Source: CAYXWH01 sp964468755 (GTDB lineage Bacteria; Chloroflexota; Dehalococcoidia; Dehalococcoidales; RBG-16-60-22). Taken from it: DNA of 64,000 nucleotides. Positions 16,761 to 25,154 of this stretch are shown in pieces; position 1 is the first letter of the stretch, and every line of letters starts with the position of its first letter. Location: positions 1 to 64,000 of the forward strand of contig CAYXWH010000003.1 in assembly GCA_964468755.1 (NCBI GenBank). The letters are read 5' to 3'. The translations under genes were made by a program, and so were the position numbers. Below the pieces are notes generated by a model. The model had not been told where the DNA came from. It did not search any database and saw only the letters and a program-made list of their open reading frames with translations.

Positions 16761-17764
16761 TAAGGGTAGGTATTCCCAGAGCGTTACTCTACTATCAGTA
16801 TTATCCCATGTGGAAGACCTTTTTCGAAGCGCTTGATGCCGAAGTAATTGTTTCACCAGCCACCACCCAGACCATGCTGGCGGGTGGCTCGTCGCGGGTG
16901 GTGGCGGATACCTGTTTGCCGGTCAAGGTTTTCCTGGGTCACGTTCTCAACCTGGCCAAGGAATGCGACTATATTTTTATCCCGTCTATTCGCAGTGTAA
17001 AAAAAAGGGTCTATAACTGCTCCAAGTTCCTCGGGCTGCCGGACATGACACGGGCGGTTATCCCGGAAGCCCCCCCGATACTGGATACCGAGATTGACAT
17101 CAATAAGCCGTCGCGAACCCTGTATCAGACTATCTATCAGCTGGGGCGACACTTCACCTGGAACCCGATGAAAATAAAGCAAGCCGCCACCGCTGCCTGG
17201 CAAGCCCACAAAGACTATTACCAGCTAATGGCACAACAGACGCTCACACCACCGCAGGCAATAGCCGCCCTCACTGATAAAACAATGCCAGCACCGCAAT
17301 TGCCGGCGAATATCTCACCAGCCGCCCAAACCAGGGTGGCTTTGATTGGTCATCCATATATGCTGTATGATGAACACATTAACCACCGGCTTATTACCAA
17401 GTTACAGCACTACGGCATTCAGGTTTTCATCCCGGAGATGGTCACTACTCCTGATCTGGAAATGTATACTGACCGATTGGTGGGCAATGCCTACTGGACA
17501 TACGAGCACGAGGTGGTTGGCGCTGGTGGTTACTACCTGGATAGCAAGGTCGATGGTGTAATCGGCGCCATGGCTTTCGGCTGTGGTCCGGATTCACTGA
17601 TGATGGACGTCGTTCGCCGGCAGGCTAACCGGCAGAGAGAACATGCCTTCATGTGCCTGACTCTGGAAGAGCACACCGCTGAAGCCGGACTGGTCACCCG
17701 GCTGGAAGCCTTCCTTGACATGGTAACCAGAAAGAAGAGGAGACGGCAGGAACTATGCGTATAG
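16757..17764 (+). CDS. Acyl-CoA dehydratase activase-related protein (DUF2229)
   Basis: This 335-residue protein belongs to the family that appears either as separate genes or as the middle part of very large (R)-2-hydroxyacyl-CoA dehydratase activators. It begins RVGIPRALLYYQYYPMWKTFFEALD. Conserved cysteines are in VADTCLPVKVFLGHV near residue 53, in YNCSKFLG and in FGCGPDSLMMD near residue 274, and could hold an iron-sulfur cluster. The C-terminus has the family tail THLEAFLD-like TRLEAFLDMV. Its start overlaps the M20 stop and its stop overlaps the next start by ten bases. It is probably a partner of the activase ATPase two genes on; the reaction is unknown. Confidence 0.75.
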   Translation: MIRVGIPRALLYYQYYPMWKTFFEALDAEVIVSPATTQTMLAGGSSRVVADTCLPVKVFLGHVLNLAKECDYIFIPSIRSVKKRVYNCSKFLGLPDMTRAVIPEAPPILDTEIDINKPSRTLYQTIYQLGRHFTWNPMKIKQAATAAWQAHKDYYQLMAQQTLTPPQAIAALTDKTMPAPQLPANISPAAQTRVALIGHPYMLYDEHINHRLITKLQHYGIQVFIPEMVTTPDLEMYTDRLVGNAYWTYEHEVVGAGGYYLDSKVDGVIGAMAFGCGPDSLMMDVVRRQANRQREHAFMCLTLEEHTAEAGLVTRLEAFLDMVTRKKRRRQELCV

Positions 17765-18840
17765 GTCTGCCTCACATAGGAAATCTGAATATAGCCATGA
17801 AAGCCCTTTTTGACGGACTAGGGGTCGACTACGTGATACCACCTCACAACAACCGGCGCACCCTTTCCCTGGGCGTCAAGTATGCCCCGGAAGGATTATG
17901 CATACCCTTCAAACTGACTCTGGGAAACATAATTGAAGCCGCCGAGATGGGAGCCGACACGATACTCATGGCGGCTGGCTACGGTATCTGCCGCTTGGGT
18001 TACTATGCCAAGATCCAGGAGCAAATACTCCATGACCTGGGCTATAACGCGGAAATGGTCCAGCTGGGAGTCTCGGAGAAGAAACTGTACGGTTTCCTGC
18101 AAATGGTCAAGCGCTTGTCAAATAACGCATCTTGGTTTAAGATAATTTCAGCGTTTCGTTTCGGGATGGCGAAGCTGAACGCGCTGGATGATATTGAGCG
18201 TCTGGTACAGAAGACACGCCCGGTAGAGCACCAGCCGGGAACTACCAACCAGCTTTATGCCAAGGCAATCCAGGACATTGACCAGGCATGTGATAACGCC
18301 AGTATAAAGAGGGTAAAGCAGGAGTACATCGAGAAACTACTGAGTGCCAATAAAAACGGCAATGCCAGACCGCTCATAGTGGGTATTACCGGTGAGTTTT
18401 ACGTAGTACTTGAGCCTTTCTCCAATCTGGACATAGAGGTTGAGCTGGGCAAGCTCGGGGTAGAGGTGAGGCGGTCGACCTTTATCTCCGAGTGGACGAA
18501 ATTCAGCTGGTTCTTAAATCCGCTGGGGGTCAATGAAAAAGACAGGATACACCAGGCAGCCATGCCTTACCTTAAACGAGACATTGGTGGTGATGGCTGG
18601 GAATCGGTCGGGGAAAAGGTGCTCCATGCCAAAGAATACGACGGCATTGTGCACCTGGCACCGTTTACCTGTATGCCGGAGATAATTGCCCAGAACATAA
18701 TGCCAACCACCAGAGAAACTATTCCGGTGCTGACCATTCTCTGTGATGAACAGTTAGCCAAGCCGGGAATGTTGACCAGGCTGGAAGCATTTGTTGATTT
18801 ACTGGAACGGAGAAGGCGGACCGCAAATAAAGCGCAATGA
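17755..18840 (+). CDS. CoA-protein-activase-like protein (dehydratase D-component relative)
   Basis: This 361-residue protein begins RIGLPHIGNLNIAMKALFDGLG and matches the 'CoA protein activase' group, distantly related to the HgdB/FldC subunits of 2-hydroxyacyl-CoA dehydratases. Cysteines in APEGLCIPFKLTLGN near residue 46, GYGICRLGYYAKIQ near residue 82, and APFTCMPEI near residue 306 are at family positions and could ligate an iron-sulfur cluster. The C-terminus, MLTRLEAFVDLLERRR, repeats the tail of the preceding protein, so the two genes may be ancient paralogues. It overlaps that gene by ten bases and lies 21 bases before the ATPase. Confidence 0.72.
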   Translation: MRIGLPHIGNLNIAMKALFDGLGVDYVIPPHNNRRTLSLGVKYAPEGLCIPFKLTLGNIIEAAEMGADTILMAAGYGICRLGYYAKIQEQILHDLGYNAEMVQLGVSEKKLYGFLQMVKRLSNNASWFKIISAFRFGMAKLNALDDIERLVQKTRPVEHQPGTTNQLYAKAIQDIDQACDNASIKRVKQEYIEKLLSANKNGNARPLIVGITGEFYVVLEPFSNLDIEVELGKLGVEVRRSTFISEWTKFSWFLNPLGVNEKDRIHQAAMPYLKRDIGGDGWESVGEKVLHAKEYDGIVHLAPFTCMPEIIAQNIMPTTRETIPVLTILCDEQLAKPGMLTRLEAFVDLLERRRRTANKAQ

Positions 18841-18861
18841 GACGAAATCTGAGGAGAGTCA

Positions 18862-19836
18862 ATGAAAGTCTATCTGGGAATTGATGTTGGGTCGGTTACT
18901 ACCAAGATTGCGGCGCTCAACCAGGATGATGAACTGATTGCCCATTGCTATATTCCCACTGAAGGCAAACCCATCACGATAATACAACAAGGCTTGAAAC
19001 AAATAAAGCAGCAGTTGCCGGCTGACACCGAAATTAGCGGCGTGGCTACTACGGGGAGCGCCCGTTACCTCGCCGGGGTCATTGTGGGTGCCGACCTGGT
19101 TAAGAATGAGATTACCTGCCATGCGGTAGCCGCCTTGCAGCGAATTCCTGAAGTGCAGACCATTATTGAAATCGGAGGACAGGACAGCAAAATCATCATT
19201 ATTCGAGATAAAGTAGTTACTGATTTCGGCATGAATACCGTGTGCGCCGCCGGCACCGGAAGCTTCCTTGACCACCAGGCGTTGAGACTCAATATGAGCA
19301 TCGAAGATTTCACCCGGCAGGCGTTGAAGAGTGACACACCGGTCCGGATTGCCGGCCGCTGTACCGTTTTTGCCGAATCAGACATGGTCCATAAACAGCA
19401 AATGGGGCACCGGATTGAAAACATTATCTACGGTCTCTGCCAGGCGCTGGTACGCAACTATCTCAATAATGTCGGCACCGGTAAGGAAATACTACCCCCG
19501 ATTGCTTTTCAGGGCGGGGTTGCTTTTAATAGCGGTATCGTCAGAGCCCTTGAAGAAGAACTGAACACCACTATTGTCGTACCACCCCATCACGAGGTCA
19601 TGGGAGCCATAGGGGCGGCTCTGCTCGCCCACGAAAAGGTGGTGGAATCCAGCAACGGCAGCCATTTCAAAGGGTTCGGCATAAGCGACGTGCACTATCA
19701 AACTTCATCATTTGAATGCAAATCCTGCCCGAATCTATGCGAGATTGCCCAGCTTTCAATCAATGGGAAGGTTCTTGCCCGCTGGGGTGGACGCTGTGAC
19801 CTCTGGGAAAGAAGTCTCAGTGGTCAGCAATCTTGA
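18862..19836 (+). CDS. Acyl-CoA dehydratase activase (BcrAD/BadFG ATPase)
   Basis: This 324-residue ASKHA-fold ATPase uses ATP hydrolysis to drive an electron at very low potential into a partner protein. The phosphate-1 motif is GIDVGSVTTKIAAL at residues 6-19. The two cysteines that hold the dimer-bridging [4Fe-4S] cluster are in NTVCAAGTGSFLD near residue 130 and AGRCTVFAESD near residue 166; phosphate-2 is IEIGGQDSKII. An extra C-terminal block with four cysteines (FECKSCPNLCE and GGRCDLWE, residues 281-317) goes beyond the minimal HgdC length and could bind a second cluster. No HgdA/HgdB dehydratase subunits are in this operon, so the usual 2-hydroxyacyl-CoA dehydration is not implied. 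Confidence 0.85.
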   Translation: MKVYLGIDVGSVTTKIAALNQDDELIAHCYIPTEGKPITIIQQGLKQIKQQLPADTEISGVATTGSARYLAGVIVGADLVKNEITCHAVAALQRIPEVQTIIEIGGQDSKIIIIRDKVVTDFGMNTVCAAGTGSFLDHQALRLNMSIEDFTRQALKSDTPVRIAGRCTVFAESDMVHKQQMGHRIENIIYGLCQALVRNYLNNVGTGKEILPPIAFQGGVAFNSGIVRALEEELNTTIVVPPHHEVMGAIGAALLAHEKVVESSNGSHFKGFGISDVHYQTSSFECKSCPNLCEIAQLSINGKVLARWGGRCDLWERSLSGQQS

Positions 19837-19849
19837 CCAGAGGTAAGCG

Positions 19850-20857
19850 ATGATAATTGCCGTTGATGCTGCTGGCGGGGATTACGCCCCGCATGAAATT
19901 GTCAAGGGAGCCATAAAAGCCTCTCAGGAATACGGGGTTGAAATTGCCCTGGTAGGCAGGAGAGCCGTGCTTCACGTACTATTAGGGCGTGCCCGGCACA
20001 AACCCGGTATCAGTATCGTGGAAGCAACCCAGACAATTGGTCCCTACGAATCACCGATGAAGGCGCTGCGCAACAAGCCAAAATCATCGATCGTGGTCGG
20101 CATTAATCTGGTCAGGGAAGGCAAGGCGGCAGCATTTGTCTCCGCCGGCAATACCGGCGCAGTATTCGGTGCTGCCCTGGTCAACCTGGGTAAGACAAAT
20201 GGTATTGAAAGACCGGCTATCGGCTGTTTCCTGGATACCATCGGCTCTAACCCTGCGCTGCTGGTCGATGCCGGCGCCAATGCTGAGTGCCGCCCCAAGC
20301 ATCTGGTTGAATTTGCCAGATTAGGCTCCATTTACAGTAGTAATATCCTTAGGATTGACTCACCCCGCGTTGCCCTTCTCAATAACGGTGGAGAGGAAAC
20401 CAAGGGTAACAGTCTGTCCCAGGAAAGCTATCAACTCCTTAAACAGACGAAGGAGATAAACTTCATCGGTAATATAGAAGGTCAGGATATCCTGCAAAAG
20501 TCCGCCGATGTTATCGTTACCGACGGCTTTACCGGCAACATAGTACTCAAAACCATTGAAGGCCTTAGCGATAACTTTCTCACTTCGGCAAAGCAAATAG
20601 GGCATGTCTTTTCCAGTCTCTGTCATCTCCGCGGGCGTGACATGCTCCGCGATATCGGACTGGGTTCACTGGTCAAAAAGATGGATTACACGGAGTACGG
20701 CGGAGCCTGCCTCCTCGGTATCCAGGGCAATGTAATCATCGCCCACGGGCGCAGTCAGTCGAAAGCGATTAAGAATGCCATCGGCCTTGCCCGAGAGACG
20801 GTTGAGCGAAGCACGGTACAGAAAATAAAGGAGGAAACGCATGAGCAAGCCAATTGA
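19850..20857 (+). CDS. plsX: Phosphate acyltransferase PlsX
   Basis: PlsX makes acyl-phosphate from acyl-ACP, the acyl donor for glycerol-3-phosphate in phospholipid synthesis. The 335 residues begin IIAVDAAGGDYAPHEIVKGA, with the usual MGGD changed to AGGD. The typical SAGNTGAV near residue 101, LVDAGANAECRP near residue 141, LLNNGGEETKGN near residue 179 and TDGFTGNI follow. It begins 14 bases after the activase and its end overlaps trxA by 17 bases. The coupling with redox genes is unusual, since plsX normally sits with fabH, fabD or acpP. Confidence 0.93.
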   Translation: MIIAVDAAGGDYAPHEIVKGAIKASQEYGVEIALVGRRAVLHVLLGRARHKPGISIVEATQTIGPYESPMKALRNKPKSSIVVGINLVREGKAAAFVSAGNTGAVFGAALVNLGKTNGIERPAIGCFLDTIGSNPALLVDAGANAECRPKHLVEFARLGSIYSSNILRIDSPRVALLNNGGEETKGNSLSQESYQLLKQTKEINFIGNIEGQDILQKSADVIVTDGFTGNIVLKTIEGLSDNFLTSAKQIGHVFSSLCHLRGRDMLRDIGLGSLVKKMDYTEYGGACLLGIQGNVIIAHGRSQSKAIKNAIGLARETVERSTVQKIKEETHEQAN

Positions 20858-21167
20858 TATTGATGACAGTAATTTTGAGGAAATTGTCTCGAAGGCAAAG
20901 ACACCGGTACTGATTGACTTCTGGGCACCCTGGTGTGCACCATGCAAGATGGTGGCTCCAGTGGTAGAGGAACTGTCAGCAGAATACGAAGGCAAGGTAA
21001 GCTTTGGCAAGGTCAATGTAGACGAGGCGCCGAAGATTGCTGTTAAATACGGGATTATGAGCATTCCCACCCTGATTGTTTTTAAAGACGGACAGCCGGT
21101 TTCCAATATAGTCGGCTACAGGCCAAAAGCCCAGTTAAAGGAAAGCCTGGACGCTGCGCTTGGTTGA
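20841..21167 (+). CDS. trxA: Thioredoxin
   Basis: This 108-residue protein-disulfide reductant has the active site FWAPWCAPCKM near residue 33, the buried aspartate in VLIDFWAPW, and the cis-proline in MSIPTLIVFKDG near residue 75. The length is standard. It starts inside the 3' end of plsX, and the thioredoxin reductase gene follows after one small gene, so electrons should flow NADPH to TrxB to this protein. Confidence 0.96.
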   Translation: MSKPIDIDDSNFEEIVSKAKTPVLIDFWAPWCAPCKMVAPVVEELSAEYEGKVSFGKVNVDEAPKIAVKYGIMSIPTLIVFKDGQPVSNIVGYRPKAQLKESLDAALG

Positions 21168-21174
21168 GCATAGC

Positions 21175-21513
21175 ATGCACGTTATCATTATCGACGATAC
21201 CAGTATTGAATCCTGCGAGGCTCACTGCGGAGTTGACTGGTCTGCGGAAGAAAACATTAAACTGGCCGGTCAACGAATCACCGAACGGTTCAGCGACAGG
21301 ATAGAAGTGCAGTATATTGACCTCTCCAAGTCGTACTTCGAAAAGCAGGCCCGACAATGGCAAAGCAAGATAAAGACAGAACATTTGAACCTGCCGCTGC
21401 TGGTTATCAACGGGCGGGTGCGGATTTCCGGTCAGTTTGACGTCCGTATGCTACTGGATAGTATCGATGCCGAGCGAGAAATTACATATAAAGGTGATAC
21501 CAATGGACAATAG
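21175..21513 (+). CDS. Thioredoxin-fold-like small protein, function unknown
   Basis: This protein of about 112 residues lies between trxA and trxB. It begins MHVIIIDDT, has cysteines at SIESCEAHCGVDW (a C-x3-C pair near residue 14, not the normal C-x2-C), and ends with LNLPLLVINGRVRISGQFD, where the Leu-Pro-Leu and following strand look like the cis-proline region of thioredoxin folds. I cannot name the family with certainty. ATG 21175 is preferred to TTG 21160. The last 11 bases overlap trxB. It may be a dedicated substrate or partner of the reductase. Confidence 0.55.
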   Translation: MHVIIIDDTSIESCEAHCGVDWSAEENIKLAGQRITERFSDRIEVQYIDLSKSYFEKQARQWQSKIKTEHLNLPLLVINGRVRISGQFDVRMLLDSIDAEREITYKGDTNGQ

Positions 21514-22432
21514 CGCTGGAAAAGAATACGAGGTAATAATCATTGGCGGTGGCCCTGCCGGGCTCTCCGCCGCAATCTACACCTCGAGGGCACGGCTGAG
21601 CAGCCTGCTTATAGAGCGAGGCATAGTAGGCGGGCAAATCATCAATGCCGAGCTGGTGGAGAACTATCCGGGGTTCCCGGAAGGTATCAGTGGCATAGAA
21701 CTGACCCAGCTCATGCACCAGCAGGCGACCAAATATGGACTGGCAACGGTAGTCAATGAGGTTACCGGCATTCGGCTAAACGGAGAGCAGAAAATTATCC
21801 GGACCACTGGCGGTGATTACCCCGCCGGAGCCGTCATCATCGCCAACGGTTCTGAGCGACAAAAGCTTGGTATACCGGGGGAGGCCGAGTTCACCGGCAG
21901 AGGAGTATCCTATTGTGCCACCTGTGACGCTGCCTTTTTCCGGGAAATGACCGTGGCCGTGGTCGGCGGTGGCAATTCCGCCCTTACCGAAGCCATCCAC
22001 CTCAGCCGGTTTGCCTCCAGGGTCGTGGTAATACACCGTCGCGACCAGCTTCGGGCTACCCGGATTGTGCAGGAAAAAGCCATGGCTCTACCCAATATGG
22101 AATTCTTGTGGGATACCGTGGTCGAATCAATCGAAGGCGATGATTTCGTGCAATATCTCAAAGTACGCAACGTGAAGTCCGGGCAGCAGACCAGGCTGGA
22201 TGTATCCGGCTTCTTCATCTCGATTGGCATTAAGCCCAATACCGGTTACCTGAAGGATTTAATCCCGATGGATGCCGCCGGTGCTGTCATTACCAACGAC
22301 CGTATGGAAACTGAGATACCCGGCATTTTTGCCGCCGGTGACATACGGCATAACTCAGTGTGGCAGGTTATTGCTGCTGCCGGCGACGGGGCTATTGCCG
22401 CCATCGCTGCCGAAAAATACCTCACCGGATAA
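21503..22432 (+). CDS. trxB: Thioredoxin reductase
   Basis: This 309-residue FAD enzyme reduces thioredoxin with NADPH. The FAD motif is IIGGGPAGLSAAIY near residue 13, the redox pair is YCATCDAAF near residue 134, the NADPH fold is VVGGGNSALTEA, and the 2'-phosphate-binding residues are in HRRDQLRA near residue 178. The second FAD motif GIFAAGDIR is near residue 279. ATG 21503 is chosen (AAGGTG six bases before it) rather than the longer frame from 21437. It closes the operon that starts at the M20 gene. Confidence 0.95.
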   Translation: MDNSAGKEYEVIIIGGGPAGLSAAIYTSRARLSSLLIERGIVGGQIINAELVENYPGFPEGISGIELTQLMHQQATKYGLATVVNEVTGIRLNGEQKIIRTTGGDYPAGAVIIANGSERQKLGIPGEAEFTGRGVSYCATCDAAFFREMTVAVVGGGNSALTEAIHLSRFASRVVVIHRRDQLRATRIVQEKAMALPNMEFLWDTVVESIEGDDFVQYLKVRNVKSGQQTRLDVSGFFISIGIKPNTGYLKDLIPMDAAGAVITNDRMETEIPGIFAAGDIRHNSVWQVIAAAGDGAIAAIAAEKYLTG

Positions 22433-22449
22433 TATTTAATAAAAATTCC

Positions 22450-22479
22450 CTTCACCAATTTAGTAAAGTGAAGTATAAT
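22450..22479 (+). promoter_or_regulatory. Promoter of rplI-dnaB with inverted repeat
   Basis: TTCACC (22451-22456) and TATAAT (22474-22479) are 17 bases apart. CTTCAC (22450-22455) and GTGAAG (22468-22473) form an inverted repeat that fills the -35 and the spacer, so a regulator bound there would block polymerase. AAAGGAG then precedes the GTG of rplI. Confidence 0.55.
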
Positions 22480-22499
22480 TATTAGCAAAGGAGAATTCT

Positions 22500-23078
22500 G
22501 TGAAGGTTGTTTTTTTAGAGGACGTACCCAACATTGCTGAAGTTGGTCAGATAAAGGATGTATCTGACGGCTACGCCCGGCACTATCTCATACCCAAAAA
22601 GCTGGCGGTGTTAGCCAATTCCGCTGCCTCCAATATCCTGGAAGCACAGCTAAAGAAGAAAGCCAAGCAACTGGCGCAAACCGAAGCGGAAATGACCAAG
22701 GTCGCCCAGCAGCTTAAGGGCAAGGAGCTTGTCCTTAAAGCCAAGGTAGGTGCCAAGGAACGCTTGTACGGCTCGATTACCAGTACCGATATTGCTGACG
22801 GAATACGTGACCAACTTGGGCTGGACATCGATAAAAGAAAGATAGAACTCGCCGAGCCGATACGTGAACTCGGCAGCTATGACGTAAGCATCAAGCTATT
22901 TAAAGACATCTCGCCGCAGATAAAGGTTACCGTGGCGGCAGAGGAAATTGTCACCGAAGAAAAGAAAGAAATTGCGGAAAAGAAGCCAGGCAAAGCTGAG
23001 AAGAAAACCGGGGTAAAGGAAGAAGCAGAAGAAAAGACAGAAACGGCAGAGGCTGAGGAGAGCGACCAGGTTGTATAA
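22500..23078 (+). CDS. rplI: Large-subunit ribosomal protein bL9
   Basis: The first 148 or so residues are a normal bL9: start KVVFLEDVPNIAEVGQIKDVSDG, then GYARHYLIPKKLA, a long connecting helix, and the C-terminal rRNA-binding domain with KERLYGSITSTDIA and ELGSYDVSIKLF. The protein then continues for about 44 residues of almost pure Lys, Glu and Ala (KKEIAEKKPGKAEK and onward), an unstructured charged tail absent from most bL9 proteins. The start is GTG. Its end overlaps the dnaB start by eight bases. Confidence 0.95.
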   Translation: MKVVFLEDVPNIAEVGQIKDVSDGYARHYLIPKKLAVLANSAASNILEAQLKKKAKQLAQTEAEMTKVAQQLKGKELVLKAKVGAKERLYGSITSTDIADGIRDQLGLDIDKRKIELAEPIRELGSYDVSIKLFKDISPQIKVTVAAEEIVTEEKKEIAEKKPGKAEKKTGVKEEAEEKTETAEAEESDQVV

Positions 23079-24447
23079 TGAGAAGCTACCGCCGCATGAC
23101 CCGGATGCTGAAGAAGCCGTAATCGGCTCGTTGCTGATTGATGGTAACGCGATCTATAAAGTTGCCTCGCTGGTGCAGTCATCGGATTTCTATTATGAGC
23201 CGAACCAGTTAATCTACAGTGCCTGTTATTCGTTATACCAGCGCAACGATGCCATCAATCAGATAACGGTCGCTCAGGAATTGGCCCGGCAGAACAAGCT
23301 GGAACCATGCGGTGGCGCCGCCCACCTGAGCCACCTGATAGCCATCTGCCCCACATCCCTCGACATTGAGCACTATGCTCAAATTGTCTATCGGCTGTCG
23401 ACAATGCGTAACCTGATAACGGCTGCCGACAAGATTGCCGCCCTGGGTCATGAGGCTGGCCCGAACGTCGATGAGAGCCTCAACAAGGCGGAGGACATCC
23501 TGTTCCGCCTGCGCCATGGCCAAAGCTCACGTGACTTCGTCCACATCCGGCATGTGCTGGATAAATACTTCGAGCCGGTCAGTCCGGACGACATGGAAGC
23601 TTCCCTGACAGGTCAAGCACCATACGTACTCTCCAACTTTACCGGCCTGGACGAATTCCTGGGCGGCTTTCAGCGCTCTGACCTGATAATCGTCGCCGGC
23701 AGACCCAGCATGGGTAAGACCAGCCTAGCGCTTAATATCGCCCGAAACGCTGCCGTCGAGCAAAAGGCATGCGTGGCACTGTTCAGTCTGGAGATGGCAC
23801 GGGACTCGCTGGTCTTGCGCCTGCTTTCCAGTGAATCCGGGGTTAATGCCCGGCGGGTACGGCTGGGGTCCCACAGCGAGGACGACGAAAGAAAAATCAT
23901 GGACGCCATTGGTGTCCTTTCGGAATCAGCCATTTACCTTGATGACTCGCCTCAGCTAAGGGTGGTAGAAATGCGCAGTAAAGCCCGCCGTCTCCACTTT
24001 GAACGGGGTATCGACATGATTATCGTTGACTATCTGCAATTGCTTCAGGGAGAAGGCAGAAATGAAAACCGCGTGCAGGAGATTGGCTATATCTCCCGTT
24101 CACTTAAGGCATTGGCCCGTGAACTTAATGTGTCGGTGATTGCCGTATCCCAGCTCAGTAGAGCGGTAGAATGGCGGGCATCGCACATGCCCCAGCTCTC
24201 TGACCTGCGGGAAAGTGGTAGTATCGAACAGGATGCTGACGTGGTAATGTTTATCTACCGTGATGAATACTACTACAACGAAGAGGAATGGCAGAACCAG
24301 CACCCGGATAGAGAATATCCGCGAGAAGAGGCAGACGTAATTATCGCCAAACACCGTAATGGCCCCACCGGCCAGGTCAAGCTGCGTTTCCGCCACAACC
24401 TGGCCCGCTTTGATAATATCGGCAGTGCTGAGCCAAAGCTAATATGA
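23071..24447 (+). CDS. dnaB: Replicative DNA helicase
   Basis: This 458-residue hexameric helicase unwinds DNA at the fork. The N-terminal primase-interacting domain begins PHDPDAEEAVIGSLL. The RecA-like motor has Walker A GRPSMGKTS near residue 210, LFSLEMARDSL, Walker B IIVDYLQLL near residue 312, and the H4/arginine-finger part SRSLKALARELNV, SQLSRAVEWR and DLRESGSIEQDADV. The start must be TTG 23071, since no ATG or GTG precedes the conserved residues. It is translationally linked to rplI and to the DnaD-like gene (ATGA overlap). Confidence 0.97.
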   Translation: MYNEKLPPHDPDAEEAVIGSLLIDGNAIYKVASLVQSSDFYYEPNQLIYSACYSLYQRNDAINQITVAQELARQNKLEPCGGAAHLSHLIAICPTSLDIEHYAQIVYRLSTMRNLITAADKIAALGHEAGPNVDESLNKAEDILFRLRHGQSSRDFVHIRHVLDKYFEPVSPDDMEASLTGQAPYVLSNFTGLDEFLGGFQRSDLIIVAGRPSMGKTSLALNIARNAAVEQKACVALFSLEMARDSLVLRLLSSESGVNARRVRLGSHSEDDERKIMDAIGVLSESAIYLDDSPQLRVVEMRSKARRLHFERGIDMIIVDYLQLLQGEGRNENRVQEIGYISRSLKALARELNVSVIAVSQLSRAVEWRASHMPQLSDLRESGSIEQDADVVMFIYRDEYYYNEEEWQNQHPDREYPREEADVIIAKHRNGPTGQVKLRFRHNLARFDNIGSAEPKLI

Positions 24448-25154
24448 AGCAGTTTAACGGTTTTCCCGCCAGGATGGATTTTGCCGCTATACCCAGACTC
24501 TTCTTCAGTGCCTTGCTGCCGGAAATAAATGACATGGCAGAGTTGAAGACGAGCCTGCACGTGATGGCAGCGCTGTACCGGAAACGGGGGTATCCCCGCG
24601 TGGTCACCCTGGGAGAATTGCTGGATAATGCCAGCCTGATGAACAGCCTTAAAAGCTTTGCCAAGCCACCGGATGAAGTCCTGCGTGGTGCGCTGAAGCT
24701 GGCTACCGAGCGGGGTACATTCCTCCATATTGCGATGGAGAGAGACGCAGCGGGCGAGGATGTCTATCTCCTTAACGATGAGTCCGGACGGCAGGTCGCC
24801 GCCAGGATTCAAAGCGGTGAGGTCAAGATACCCGGCTTTAAACCGGTAGCACCGCGATACGTTGAAACCGGGGAGCCGCCCAACATTTTTACCCTTTACG
24901 AACAGAACATCGGGCTACTCACTCCTATAATTGCCGATGAACTGCGCGAGGCAGAAAAGCTTTACCCGGAAAATTGGATTGTCGATGCCATCAAAGAAGC
25001 GACCTTGCTTAACAAGCGTAACATACGATACATTATGAAGATTCTGCAGCGCTGGTCTTCAGAAGGCAAAAGTGATGGAGCATATCAGCGAGATTCTAAA
25101 AAGGGCACAGATAAATACTTCAAGCAAAAATACGGGCACATGGTCCAGCGATGA
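24444..25154 (+). CDS. DnaD-domain replication initiation protein
   Basis: The last third of this 236-residue protein is a DnaD/DnaB2 domain: NIFTLYEQNIGLLTPIIADE near residue 150, then AEKLYPENWIVDAIKEA and NKRNIRYIMKILQRW. This matches Firmicute DnaD, which remodels DNA and helps load the helicase. The N-terminal two thirds hold a winged-helix-like segment and are less conserved. It overlaps dnaB by four bases and the next gene by 80. With DnaB before it and a DnaC-type loader after it, a primosome role is well supported by context. Confidence 0.82.
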   Translation: MKQFNGFPARMDFAAIPRLFFSALLPEINDMAELKTSLHVMAALYRKRGYPRVVTLGELLDNASLMNSLKSFAKPPDEVLRGALKLATERGTFLHIAMERDAAGEDVYLLNDESGRQVAARIQSGEVKIPGFKPVAPRYVETGEPPNIFTLYEQNIGLLTPIIADELREAEKLYPENWIVDAIKEATLLNKRNIRYIMKILQRWSSEGKSDGAYQRDSKKGTDKYFKQKYGHMVQR

